Assembly (NCBI RefSeq): GCF_005280295.1
Contig: NZ_CP040020.1
Location: forward strand, 2,232,001-2,296,000
Length of the DNA: 64,000 nt
Direction: 5' to 3'
Origin: Brevibacterium sp. CS2
Lineage (GTDB): Bacteria > Actinomycetota > Actinomycetes > Actinomycetales > Brevibacteriaceae
Part shown: positions 1-7,879 of the stretch, one piece after another
Layout: each line of letters starts with the position of its first letter
How positions within the stretch are numbered: position 1 is the first letter of the stretch
Notes under the pieces: generated by a model
The model's input: the letters and a program-made list of their open reading frames with translations, nothing else
What the model was told of the DNA's origin: nothing
Database searches by the model: none
Program-made: the position numbers and the translations under genes

Positions 1-1034
1 GCGCGCACCCGCGACCACACCGCAGGGTCCGCGACCTTAGACGGCAGCTCGGGCAAATGGTTGGTCACCATGAGGAAGCTGTGCGACGGGAGAAACTCGA
101 TCGGGTCCTTCCGCAGCGCACGCGCCTTGATCGGATCGCCGCCGGTCAACCTCTTGAGGACCGACGCCGACAAACGGATCTTCGTGTCGGTCTCCGAGAG
201 CACCACCATCCGACGCCCCCGCAGGTCGAAGAACGCCGGAGACGGCGCGTTCGGATTCGACTTGACGACCTCCATCAGCGCCGGGTCAGCCACCCCGCCG
301 TAATCACCCAGAGCGTGGAGAACCGACGTGTACGCCACACCCTTGCCATTGCGCCCCGTCCCGGTCGCGATGGGGAACACGTGCTCCAAAACCTTCCCCA
401 CAAGACCCACCCCGAAGAACCGCGCGAGGTAGGACCGAACGTGGTCATCCGGCAGTACCTGCGCCAGGAAGTCTTCCCACAGCTCGCTACGAGCCCCAGG
501 GACGTAAGCGGCCCGGGTGACCTTCGTGATCCGATCATCGGGGTCGTGGGGTCGCAGTTCCAGACCATGCAGGTCGAGCGTCCCGTTCGCGCAGTTGAGC
601 AGGTAGGGGTCGGCGTCCATGTCCGCAGCAGCGGCGCACATGCCCTCCAGGGACCCCGCGAGTTCGAGTACCCCCCGAACCCCGGATGCCGTGCTGCACG
701 CCATCACGTCGGACGCCAGGTCCTTGTCGCCGAGGGCGAGCCCCCACATGGCCTTGAGCGTCTCCATCGCCGCAGCCTTGGCGCGCGTACCGCCCTTGTC
801 CTCGGCCCAGCGCTTGCCGTCCCAGTGGTGCCAGCCGATGCCGACCACGTACAACAACTTGCCGAGCCACTGGGCAGCGAACTCATGCGCAGCCCTGACG
901 TGCTTGCGGTGCTTGCGGGCGTCGTCGAGCAATATCGTGCGCTGCTCCGCAATGGTAATCTGAGGCCCAGAGTCGGCAAACTCTTCCGGAGCCGCTCCAC
1001 CTGACTGGGTGGGGCGGCTTTCTTGTTCGCTCAT
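1..1034 (-). CDS. P4-family phage/plasmid primase-helicase, partial at window edge
   Basis: The reading frame starts with ATG at 1034 and is still open at position 1, so the C-terminus lies outside the window. Readable protein: N-terminal D5_N-like region (WHHWDGKRW, then DLASDVMACSTA, then LLNCANGTLDL), followed by a superfamily-3 helicase Walker A, TGTGRNGKG, at about residue 226, and then LRGRRMVVLSETD and FLMVTNHLP, all typical of phage/plasmid primases of the P4 alpha/D5 type. Such proteins initiate replication of phages, satellites and integrative plasmids. It overlaps the upstream HTH gene by 4 bases (ATGA), so the two are probably translationally coupled. This marks the left end of the window as part of a second mobile or phage-like element, whose integrase is not visible here. 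Confidence 0.85.
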   Translation of the reverse strand, partial: MSEQESRPTQSGGAAPEEFADSGPQITIAEQRTILLDDARKHRKHVRAAHEFAAQWLGKLLYVVGIGWHHWDGKRWAEDKGGTRAKAAAMETLKAMWGLALGDKDLASDVMACSTASGVRGVLELAGSLEGMCAAAADMDADPYLLNCANGTLDLHGLELRPHDPDDRITKVTRAAYVPGARSELWEDFLAQVLPDDHVRSYLARFFGVGLVGKVLEHVFPIATGTGRNGKGVAYTSVLHALGDYGGVADPALMEVVKSNPNAPSPAFFDLRGRRMVVLSETDTKIRLSASVLKRLTGGDPIKARALRKDPIEFLPSHSFLMVTNHLPELPSKVADPAVWSRVR

Positions 1035-1258
1035 CGCGGTCCACCTCCAACGAGGTTTTCCGCAAGCCAGGCGTCCAGATCGGCGACACGATAGACGACC
1101 CGGGCGCCCGCACGGACGTACCGGGGCCCCTGGCTGCGGCCACGCCAGTTAGCGAGGGTCTTCGGAGCGACGCCGATGTACCGCCCAGCTTCGTCAGTGT
1201 CGAGTGCAGCCGGGGGGAGGGTGTGGCCGGGATCCACAGCATTCGGTGACAGGGACAT
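1031..1258 (-). CDS. AlpA/excisionase-type helix-turn-helix protein
   Basis: A 75-residue protein with the HTH_17 pattern: DTDEAGRYIGVAPKTLANWR, then GPRYVRAGARVVYRVADLDAWL near the C-terminus. This is the MerR-like winged-helix fold of AlpA and Xis-type DNA-binding proteins that accompany integrases and replication genes. I chose ATG at 1258 because the stretch GAAGGA lies just upstream and because the residues before it do not look like protein. An upstream in-frame start at 1303 exists. It is the first gene of a two-gene operon with the primase, with a 4-base overlap. Its role is probably excision or replication control of the element at the window's left end. Confidence 0.75.
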   Translation of the reverse strand: MSLSPNAVDPGHTLPPAALDTDEAGRYIGVAPKTLANWRGRSQGPRYVRAGARVVYRVADLDAWLAENLVGGGPR

Positions 1259-1726
1259 GATCGTGAGTCCTTCAGGAGGCGACGGGGGGACCGTCGGGCT
1301 CACCGAATCCCGATCAAGACGAATACACGCGTGGTGCCTTCGGAAGCTCCACGTCAGGGCGCTCAGGCCCCGAGTCCCCTCACGCCGACAGGAGGACCAG
1401 AAGATCTACTGTGGTGCCGCCCAGGTCGGACGCCAGGCGGCCCGCCGCAACCCCTCAGGGCTCGTCGGCGGTATAGGAACGAGCCTATCACCCCTGTCAA
1501 CCCTGCGCTACCCCAGGCATGGGCTAACTTGCAGGTCTTCAGCCTCGCGCGACGGCGGCCTCTGCGCTTCGCTCGGCCGAGGGCACGCTGCGGGCCCGCC
1601 CTCTCCAGTCGAGAGATCCTCCCCATCAGGAGGGACCCCACTCATTCAGTAGACGAGGCGGTCAGCAGGGGTGGTCGTTGGGGTGTGCAGGAGACCCTGG
1701 AGGCAAGATGCCCTCTGACCAGGGGT

Positions 1727-1806
1727 TGTGAAGTTTGTGCAGTTTCCCCCTGTACTTCCTCCCGGGCGCGCGGGAAAGTAGTGCAGCAAACTGCACAAAC
1801 TTCACA
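1727..1806. repeat. Large perfect inverted repeat (19-bp arms) in non-coding DNA
   Basis: Arms TGTGAAGTTTGTGCAGTTT (1727-1745) and its exact complement (1788-1806) enclose 42 bases, which themselves contain an inner imperfect inverted repeat (TACTTCCTCCCG / CGGGAAAGTA). It lies in a gene-free stretch upstream of the primase operon. It could be a replication-origin or operator structure for the neighbouring element. No protein-coding explanation is seen. Confidence 0.75.
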
Positions 1807-1824
1807 CAGCACTGCACGTGGCGG

Positions 1825-2018
1825 CCCGGCCTGACCGGTTGCCCTGCCCGTGCGAGCAGTCCTGCTGACTGCCCGGAGGGGTCCTGCCCCGAAAAGGCAG
1901 CCGCGCCACCGCGCCGGCACCGAGCGCCATCGACCACCCGGCCTGACCGATTGCCCTGCCCGAGCGAGCAGGCCTGCTGTCTTCCCGGAGGGGGTCCTGC
2001 CCTGAGAAGAGAACCGCG
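1825..2018. repeat. Two ~80-bp imperfect direct repeats
   Basis: Copy 1 at 1825-1905 and copy 2 at 1937-2018 both begin CCCGGCCTGACCG and continue through TTGCCCTGCCCG, CGAGCAG, CCTGCTG, CCCGGAGGGG, GTCCTGCCC and end in CCGCG, with scattered substitutions. Together with the inverted repeat to the left they form a repeat-rich, gene-free block of about 1 kb between the primase operon and the antibiotic-resistance-like operon. An origin or maintenance role is possible but unproven. Confidence 0.75.
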
Positions 2019-2080
2019 CTATGTGCCGCAGGCCGCTCTACCGGGTTGCAACGACCTGGACGTCCTCGACCGCCACCTCC

Positions 2081-2117
2081 GGGGGAAGTGTTGAACTCCG
2101 CTTTCAGCACTTCCCCC
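2081..2117. terminator. Terminator-like hairpin (10-bp perfect stem)
   Basis: GGGGGAAGTG (2081-2090) is the exact complement of CACTTCCCCC (2108-2117), with a 17-base loop. It is not followed by a run of T on either strand, so it may be a structural or Rho-associated element rather than a classical terminator. It separates the repeat block from the leader and ABC-F gene. Confidence 0.45.
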
Positions 2118-2215
2118 CGTTGCTTCATCTCGTCCAGTCAGCGAGGGTGGACTCTGCGCCGTGACGGCCGCCACTGGTTTGCACCCCAGCTCTCGGTTGT
2201 TCTATTCTTGTTGGC

Positions 2216-2257
2216 ATGATGGGTATCGCCTCGATGAAGCTCTGGGCTCGCCGCTGA
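2216..2257 (+). CDS. Putative 13-residue leader peptide of the ABC-F operon
   Basis: A short ORF, MMGIASMKLWARR-stop, lies 112 bases upstream of the ABC-F start. Its last codons and its stop overlap the 5' arm of a small hairpin (CGCCGC at 2249-2254 with GCGGCG at 2260-2265), and further GC-rich inverted sequence follows before the ABC-F start. Many ABC-F, Erm and Mef/Msr genes are induced by drug-dependent ribosome stalling on such leader peptides. The arrangement suggests the same here, but this is inference. No strong Shine-Dalgarno is visible before the ATG pair. Confidence 0.45.
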   Translation: MMGIASMKLWARR

Positions 2258-2368
2258 CGGCGGCGGAGTCTACCCACCCTTTTTCTATTCTCTGCACGCC
2301 GTCCTGGCCCCCGCCGGGCGGCTCCTTCTCGTGCTGCCCGGCTCCCTTGACGAGCCGAAGAGAGCACC

Positions 2369-4060
2369 ATGCAGAACACCTATCGCAAGCATCACGCACC
2401 GCACCACGAACTCCCCGCAGGTGGCGCAGCCCACATTCGAGCCGACGCAATCAACGTCACCCTGGGCGAACGCCGGGTCCTGACCGATGTTGACGTCATC
2501 GTCCCCGTCGGGTCCCGCCTGGCAATCGTGGGGGAGAACGGACGTGGCAAGACCACCCTCCTGCGCGTCCTCGCCGGGACCACGACACCCGACTCCGGGA
2601 CCGTCGCCCGTGTCGGCACGATGTCCGTGGTCGAACAAGCCTTGGAGTCGCGCAACGAGGAGACCGTCGGTTCCCTCGTCCGCGAGGCGATCGGCGCGTC
2701 CCTCGACGCCCTGACTCGGCTCGAGGCCGCCACCGAAGCGTTGGCCGGGGAGCGTCCCGGAGCCGACGAGGAGTACGCCGCCGCTCTCGAGGTCGCGACC
2801 TTCTTGGACGCCTGGGACGCCGAGCGGCGCGTCGACATCGCACTAGCAGGCCTCCACGCCTGCACCGACCGGGACCGGCCGCTGTCGACCCTGTCGGTCG
2901 GACAGCGGTACCGGGTCCGGCTGGCCTGCGTCCTGGGGTCGAGCCCCGATCTGCTCCTGCTGGACGAACCGACCAACCACGTGGACGCGGACGGCCTGTC
3001 CTTCCTGACCGAGAGGCTCCAGAGTCACCGCGGCGGTCTCGCTCTGGTCACTCACGATCGGGCACTCCTGCGAGACGTGGCCACGAGCTTCCTGGACCTC
3101 GACCCCAGTGAGGACGGTCGGCCCCGTCTCTATGCCGGCGGTTACGACGCCTGGGTCGAGGGCCGTCGGCGGGATCGTGCCCGCTGGGAGCAGGACCATG
3201 CCGACCAGCTGGCCGAGCGCGCCCGGCTGGCTCAGGCCGCCGAGGAAGCCCGCGGCCGGCTGCAGTCCCGGTGGCGTCCGGAGAAGGGGCACGGCAAGCA
3301 CCAGCGAGCAACCCGGGCCGGCAGTGTTGTCCAGGCCTTCAATCAGCGGCGCGAGGAACTCGAGACCCACGTCATCTCTGTCCCGACGCCACCGGTTCGA
3401 CTCCACTGGCCCGACCCCGGGACAGCTTCAGGGCGCCCTGTCCTCGACTGTGTGGCCGTCACGGTCGAAGAACGCCTCGCGAACCCGACGACGCTGACCC
3501 TCGACGGGGGCGATCGGCTCGTTGTGACCGGCGCCAACGGCGCCGGCAAGTCCACGCTGCTCTCGGTCCTCTCCGGACGGCAGACACCAACCACCGGCCA
3601 CCTCCGCGTGCATCCCACCGCACGCATCGCCTTCCTCTCCCAGGAAGTGCCCGACTGGCCACCCGAGCTCACCGCTCACCAGATCTACGAGCGGCATCTG
3701 GCCGAGATAGTCTCCCGAGCGACTCGTGCCCCGAGCACGCACGTGTCGGCGTCCCGCACCGGACTGCTGGAATCACGCAGCTGGCGCATACCTTCGTCCC
3801 GGATGTCCCAGGGGCAGCAGCGTCGTCTGCACTTGGCGCTCTGCTTGGCCGAGCAACCGGACCTGCTCCTGCTGGACGAGCCGACGAACCACCTCTCGGC
3901 GGGACTGGTGGACGAGCTCACCGAAGCCATCACGCAGACCAGCTGCGCTGTGGTGGTGGCGACCCATGACCGCCAACTTCTTCGCGACCTCGCAGCTTGG
4001 CCCCGCATCCATCTCCCGGCGACAACTTCGATCGACGATCTCAGCGAGGACCTCTCATGA
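2369..4060 (+). CDS. ABC-F family ATPase, ribosome-protection type antibiotic resistance candidate
   Basis: 563 residues with two ABC ATPase domains and no membrane segments, the layout of ABC-F proteins (Msr, Vga, Lsa, OptrA classes) that dislodge antibiotics from the ribosome. Domain 1 has Walker [10 protein letters not shown] near residue 56, signature LSVGQ and Walker [13 protein letters not shown] near 195. A charged arginine-rich linker (about 240-330) is the domain that would reach the peptidyl-transferase centre. Domain 2 has GANGAGKST near 388 and [12 protein letters not shown] near 500, with a slightly deviant signature, MSQGQ. Its stop overlaps the start of the MFS gene (ATGA at 4057-4060). 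The leader ORF and hairpins upstream suggest inducible attenuation. A housekeeping EttA-like role is less likely given the context. Confidence 0.85.
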   Translation: MQNTYRKHHAPHHELPAGGAAHIRADAINVTLGERRVLTDVDVIVPVGSRLAIVGENGRGKTTLLRVLAGTTTPDSGTVARVGTMSVVEQALESRNEETVGSLVREAIGASLDALTRLEAATEALAGERPGADEEYAAALEVATFLDAWDAERRVDIALAGLHACTDRDRPLSTLSVGQRYRVRLACVLGSSPDLLLLDEPTNHVDADGLSFLTERLQSHRGGLALVTHDRALLRDVATSFLDLDPSEDGRPRLYAGGYDAWVEGRRRDRARWEQDHADQLAERARLAQAAEEARGRLQSRWRPEKGHGKHQRATRAGSVVQAFNQRREELETHVISVPTPPVRLHWPDPGTASGRPVLDCVAVTVEERLANPTTLTLDGGDRLVVTGANGAGKSTLLSVLSGRQTPTTGHLRVHPTARIAFLSQEVPDWPPELTAHQIYERHLAEIVSRATRAPSTHVSASRTGLLESRSWRIPSSRMSQGQQRRLHLALCLAEQPDLLLLDEPTNHLSAGLVDELTEAITQTSCAVVVATHDRQLLRDLAAWPRIHLPATTSIDDLSEDLS

Positions 4061-5283
4061 CCACCATCCCCGTCCTACGCCCACTCACTCTGCCACGATA
4101 CCGACGGCTCTTCCTCGCCATGACTCTGGCCCTCTTCGGCCAGGGCGCCTGGGCGCTGTACCTCGCCATGCAGACCCTCGACCTCGGTGCGACCCCGGCG
4201 CAACTCGCCGGCGTCGTCGCCTGGAGCGGGGTCGGGCTCCTTGCCTGCTCGCTCCCCGCTGGCATCATCGCCGATCGGGTCGACAAGAAGCGGGTCCTGC
4301 TGACAGTCATGCTCGTCAACAGCGCGGTCGCGACAGTCACTACTCTGCTCGCACTCACTGGCCTCGCGACCTTCTGGCAGCTCTCCAGCTCGGCCTTCCT
4401 CATCGGGGCCGCCACGGCATTCTTCTTCCCTGCCTACACCGCCCTCGTACCCACGATGGTCGAGTCAGAGCAGCTCATGGCTGTCAATGGGCTCGAGGGA
4501 GCTACCCGGCCGGTCATCGGGCAGGCCGCCGCGCCCGCCCTCGTCGGTGCCGTCATCGGCGCCAGCGTCCCACCGAACGGGGGCGGCATCATCGCCCTTG
4601 CCTACGTACTCGCCGTCGGCTTCGTCCTCAGCCTGCCCAGCACGAGCGCCCGCGCTGAAGACACCGCGACACATCCCCTTCGAGACCTGCTCGACGGCTT
4701 GCGGTACGTAGCGAGCACCGTGTGGATCGCCATCAGCGTCTCCTTTGCGGCGCTGATGACCCTGCTCGTGGTCGGCCCGTTGGAGGTGCTGCTGCCCACT
4801 CTGCTCCGGCAGGGCCACGGCAACGGTGCTGCCGTCTACGGGGCGGTCCTCGCCGCACTCGGCATCGGCGGCCTCGTCGGCTCGCTGGCGATGGGCTCAC
4901 GTCCAACCCCGAGACTCTACCTCCGCACCATGGTCCTGCTCTGGGGTGCCGGCTGCACACCCTTTGCACTGGCCGCCATCACCCTCAACCCCTGGATCCT
5001 CGCCGCCGGACTCTTCGTCTACGGCGCAATGATCGGCGCAGGCATGGTCATCTGGGGCACCGTCCTGCAGGAGCACGTGCCGATCGGCATGCTCGGCCGG
5101 GTAGCAAGCCTCGACTTCTTCATCTCCATCGCGTTCATGCCCCTGTCCATCGCCGCCACCGGCCTGCTCACACGCTGGCTCGGCACAGACACACTCTTCC
5201 TCGTGGCTGGCCTGGGCCCGTTGGCCATCGCAGCAGTCCTTCTCGCCACCGGGCACCTACGCGAGTGCGCGGTGAGTTCGTGA
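4057..5283 (+). CDS. MFS drug exporter (Mef-like), coupled to ABC-F gene
   Basis: 408 residues with about 12 hydrophobic segments. The N-terminus [21 protein letters not shown] and the loop [19 protein letters not shown] are typical of the MFS_3/TetA-like exporters to which macrolide efflux proteins (Mef) belong. I placed the start at 4057 because it overlaps the ABC-F stop by four bases; upstream in-frame codons run inside the ABC-F gene. Pairing an exporter with a ribosome-protection ATPase recalls the mef-msr(D) macrolide resistance module, although the order here is ATPase first. The likely substrates are ribosome-targeting antibiotics; the sequence does not show which. Confidence 0.8.
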   Translation: MTTIPVLRPLTLPRYRRLFLAMTLALFGQGAWALYLAMQTLDLGATPAQLAGVVAWSGVGLLACSLPAGIIADRVDKKRVLLTVMLVNSAVATVTTLLALTGLATFWQLSSSAFLIGAATAFFFPAYTALVPTMVESEQLMAVNGLEGATRPVIGQAAAPALVGAVIGASVPPNGGGIIALAYVLAVGFVLSLPSTSARAEDTATHPLRDLLDGLRYVASTVWIAISVSFAALMTLLVVGPLEVLLPTLLRQGHGNGAAVYGAVLAALGIGGLVGSLAMGSRPTPRLYLRTMVLLWGAGCTPFALAAITLNPWILAAGLFVYGAMIGAGMVIWGTVLQEHVPIGMLGRVASLDFFISIAFMPLSIAATGLLTRWLGTDTLFLVAGLGPLAIAAVLLATGHLRECAVSS

Positions 5284-5498
5284 ACCACACGCGCGGCAGG
5301 GACCATGAAGGCATGCCTCTGGTCGAGGGAACCAGTAGCTGCGTGGGTGGCGAACTCGGGTCGAGCCATCGACTTGAGCAGTCGAGCTCGAGTCACGCGC
5401 TGAGCAGCATCATCACCAGATGAGCCCTGAACGCGCGGAGTTCGACACGTGCCCCCTGAGCTCCACTCGAGAAACCGTGAGACAGTGACTCGTCGATG

Positions 5499-5528
5499 AA
5501 GGCCCAGCCGGGATGCCGGCCGGGCCTT
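5499..5528 (+). terminator. Intrinsic-terminator-like hairpin after the resistance operon
   Basis: AAGGCCCAGCCGG (5499-5511) pairs with CCGGCCGGGCCTT (5516-5528) with a single mismatch and a 4-base loop, followed by CGTCG rather than a U-tract. It lies about 215 bases after the MFS stop. The rest of the 5284-5779 interval shows no convincing gene. Confidence 0.5.
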
Positions 5529-5779
5529 CGTCGCGTGCGGGGTTGATTCAGCAACGAGTTCCGATGACTGGGCCGGGTGCAGAGGTCGTGCCGATGGTGT
5601 GACTTCCGTGTGTTCGACTCCACTGAGGCCGCCCTCGACGCGCTGCGAGAAGCTGTGACTATCGCTCTGAGGTGGCGGGGGCCAGTACGATCGATGCACG
5701 GTAGGTCAACGCGAAGCCCGGCGGCTGAGCGACCCCGACCCTGTGCCCGCCCGTGTGTGTCCCCGACAGGAGTGCTGAC

Positions 5780-6997
5780 GTGTCCACGCTCGACCTGTTG
5801 CTCGTGGTGGTCGGCGCCCTCGGCGTCGTCATCGTGGCCATCTCGGCCCGGCTCCACCAGTGGCCTGTCTCGGAGCCCCTCATCGCGATCGTGGCGGGTG
5901 TGCTGCTCGGCCCGGCCGTCACCGGGATCCTCGAGCTGCCCGAGCTCACCGCCGAGCCCTCCCTCCTGCAGCACGGCGCGGAGGTTCTCCTGGCGGTGTC
6001 CGTGATGGGCGTGGCATTGCGCTACCCCTTCGCAGCCCTACGGCGGAACTGGAGGCCGCTCGCCCTCCTCATCGGGGTGGTGATGCCCGCAATGGCGCTG
6101 GTCTCCACCGGGCTGGCGATGTGGTTGCTCGGCACCTCCTTCGCGCTCGCCCTGCTGCTCGGCGCGGCCGTCTGCCCTACCGACCCGGTGCTCGCGTCCA
6201 GCGCGGTGACCGGCCTGGGCGCCGAGGAGGACCTCCCGGAGCGCGATCGCCAGATCCTCTCGCTCGAGTCCGGCGCCAACGACGGCCTCGCCATGCCGCT
6301 TGTCCTGCTCGCGCTCGCTGTGGCGGGGCCGCTCTCCGCGGGACAGGCCGTGCTGGAATCTGGGTCGCAGGTGCTCGGCGCGCTCGTCGTGGGTGTGGTG
6401 GGCAGCGTGGCCGCGGCGAAGGCCCTGCACCTGGCGCAGCGCCACAAGACCACCGAACAGGGCCCGATGCTGCTCTACACGATCCTCCTGGCGCTGCTGG
6501 TCCTCGGCGTCTGCGGCCTCGCAAACCTCAACGGCGTCTTCGGGGCCTTCTGCGCCGGGTTGGCGTTCAACCTGGTGAGCACCGGCGCCGAGCGCGAGAC
6601 TGAGGTGCAGATCGATGAGGCTGTCAACCAGTTCGCCGTCCTGCCCTTCTTCGTCGCCCTGGGCGCCATGCTCCCCTGGGCCGAGTGGAGGGCGCTCGGG
6701 TGGACGGGCGTGGCGCTCGCGGTTGCGGTGCTCGTCCTGCGCCGCCTGCCGCTGATCCTCGGCCTGGCCCGCCCCCTGGGGATGCCGCTGCACAGCGCGG
6801 CGTTCCTCGGTTGGTTCGGGCCCGTCGGCGTGGCCGCGATCTTCTACCTCACGATGGAGGTCGAGTACGGCAACGTCCACCCGGAGATCCTCGCCGCCGG
6901 CACACTCATCGTCGTCGCGAGCACCCTCGCCCACGGGATCTCGTCGGCACCCGGGCGCGCGTGGTTCCGGAAGGTGGAGCGGGCGCGCGCCGACTGA
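5780..6997 (+). CDS. CPA1-type Na+/H+ antiporter
   Basis: About 405 residues, almost entirely hydrophobic with 12-13 predicted membrane helices. The conserved sequence CPTDPVLASS and, near residue 163, ESGANDGLAMP contain the paired charged residues (TDP and ND) of CPA1 (NhaP/NhaG-like) sodium-proton antiporters. I chose the GTG at 5780 because ACAGGAG precedes it at 5766-5772. An ATG at 5753 is in frame but adds nine unlikely residues. The protein should exchange cytoplasmic Na+ or K+ for protons across the membrane, for pH and salt tolerance. It stands alone as a single-gene unit. Confidence 0.85.
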   Translation: MSTLDLLLVVVGALGVVIVAISARLHQWPVSEPLIAIVAGVLLGPAVTGILELPELTAEPSLLQHGAEVLLAVSVMGVALRYPFAALRRNWRPLALLIGVVMPAMALVSTGLAMWLLGTSFALALLLGAAVCPTDPVLASSAVTGLGAEEDLPERDRQILSLESGANDGLAMPLVLLALAVAGPLSAGQAVLESGSQVLGALVVGVVGSVAAAKALHLAQRHKTTEQGPMLLYTILLALLVLGVCGLANLNGVFGAFCAGLAFNLVSTGAERETEVQIDEAVNQFAVLPFFVALGAMLPWAEWRALGWTGVALAVAVLVLRRLPLILGLARPLGMPLHSAAFLGWFGPVGVAAIFYLTMEVEYGNVHPEILAAGTLIVVASTLAHGISSAPGRAWFRKVERARAD

Positions 6998-7183
6998 CGA
7001 CCACAGGGCAGTCCGGGGGCGCATATGGCATCCGGGAGCTGGAGTCGGGCCGCATCCGGCCCGAGTGGTCCGTCCTGGCGATCGACGAGTCCGGCGCAGT
7101 CATCGAGCGGCGATGGTGGACGAGCGCCGACCTCGTCACGAAACTCTTGGCGATGCTTGTTGCAGCTGCCGCGTTCAGGTTCG

Positions 7184-7462
7184 TCAGGCGACCTTCGAGC
7201 TGTAGCGCTGTCGGGCGGCTTCGCCGGAAGTGCCGACGAAGGAACCGATGGTGGACCAGGGCATGCCGGCCTCTCGGGCGGTGCGGACAGCATCGACCAT
7301 GTGGCGTTCGGCTTCAGAGCGTTCGGCGACGGCAGCGCGGAGCAGCGCGACTGCGTCGGCGTCGAGTTCGGCGGCGGGGTTGGGCTCGTAGTCCTCGAAC
7401 CGGGTGGCCAGCTCCTCGGCGTGGGCCAGGATCTCCTCGACCGTGCGTGGCATATTCATCAC
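7184..7462 (-). CDS. Small HTH protein, possible antitoxin/DNA-binding partner
   Basis: 92 residues. The first half is acidic and helical (VEEILAHAEELATRFEDYEP), and the C-terminus contains a helix-turn-helix-like segment, TAREAGMPWSTIGSFVGTS, followed by GEAARQRYSS. It starts inside the last codons of the upstream 76-residue gene (4-base overlap), so the two are translated together. Such overlapping pairs of tiny proteins are often toxin-antitoxin or regulator-sensor modules. I do not recognise a named family. A separate 180-bp stretch between this gene and the antiporter holds coding-like remnants but no intact gene. Confidence 0.6.
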   Translation of the reverse strand: MMNMPRTVEEILAHAEELATRFEDYEPNPAAELDADAVALLRAAVAERSEAERHMVDAVRTAREAGMPWSTIGSFVGTSGEAARQRYSSKVA

Positions 7463-7689
7463 CTCAGGAACTTCTCGCGGGCAACCATGGCGTGGACGAT
7501 GACGTGGATCTGCTCGCTATCGACGTAGCCGACCTCCAGAAGGATCGCCGCCCGGTTGGGGCCGACGATCATGGTGAACCCGTCACCCAGATCCCAGATT
7601 CGGACGGGGTTTCGGTAGGCGTGGAGAATGTCGGTTTCTTCCAGTCCGTGCTTGAGTGCGGACGGAGCGATGAGCGGTTCATCCGGCAC
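7459..7689 (-). CDS. Small protein, first gene of an overlapping pair (toxin-like)
   Basis: 76 residues with the pattern HAYRNPVRIWDLGDGFTMIVG, NRAAILLEVGYVD and IHVIVHAMVAREKFL. The compact alternating beta pattern and its coupling to an HTH partner recall BrnT/RelE-like toxin folds and PIN-less two-gene modules common in actinobacteria. The family assignment is inference from shape and context only. Upstream (7690-7879) is a short gene-free interval facing the ABC exporter's 3' end. Confidence 0.6.
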   Translation of the reverse strand: MPDEPLIAPSALKHGLEETDILHAYRNPVRIWDLGDGFTMIVGPNRAAILLEVGYVDSEQIHVIVHAMVAREKFLR

Positions 7690-7879
7690 CCTTCCAAGAT
7701 AACTTGCAGAAGCGGCGTGGTCAACAGTCTTTCACGTATCCGCGCGCAGAGCTGGACGGCAGGACTCGCGCCGAGTGATCCGCGACGCCCGGCGTCGGCG
7801 TGCGAGTACATCCCTCGGCTCTGGAGTACGGGATCGATGCTGGATGCTCGTCCTGCTCCCGTAGTGGGTGAGCTGTCGG

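Noticed and set aside
6998-7183. Possible gene fragment PEWSVLAIDESGAVIERRWWTSADL
   Set aside because: Protein-like for ~40 codons but without start, known domain or end; kept only as a remnant.
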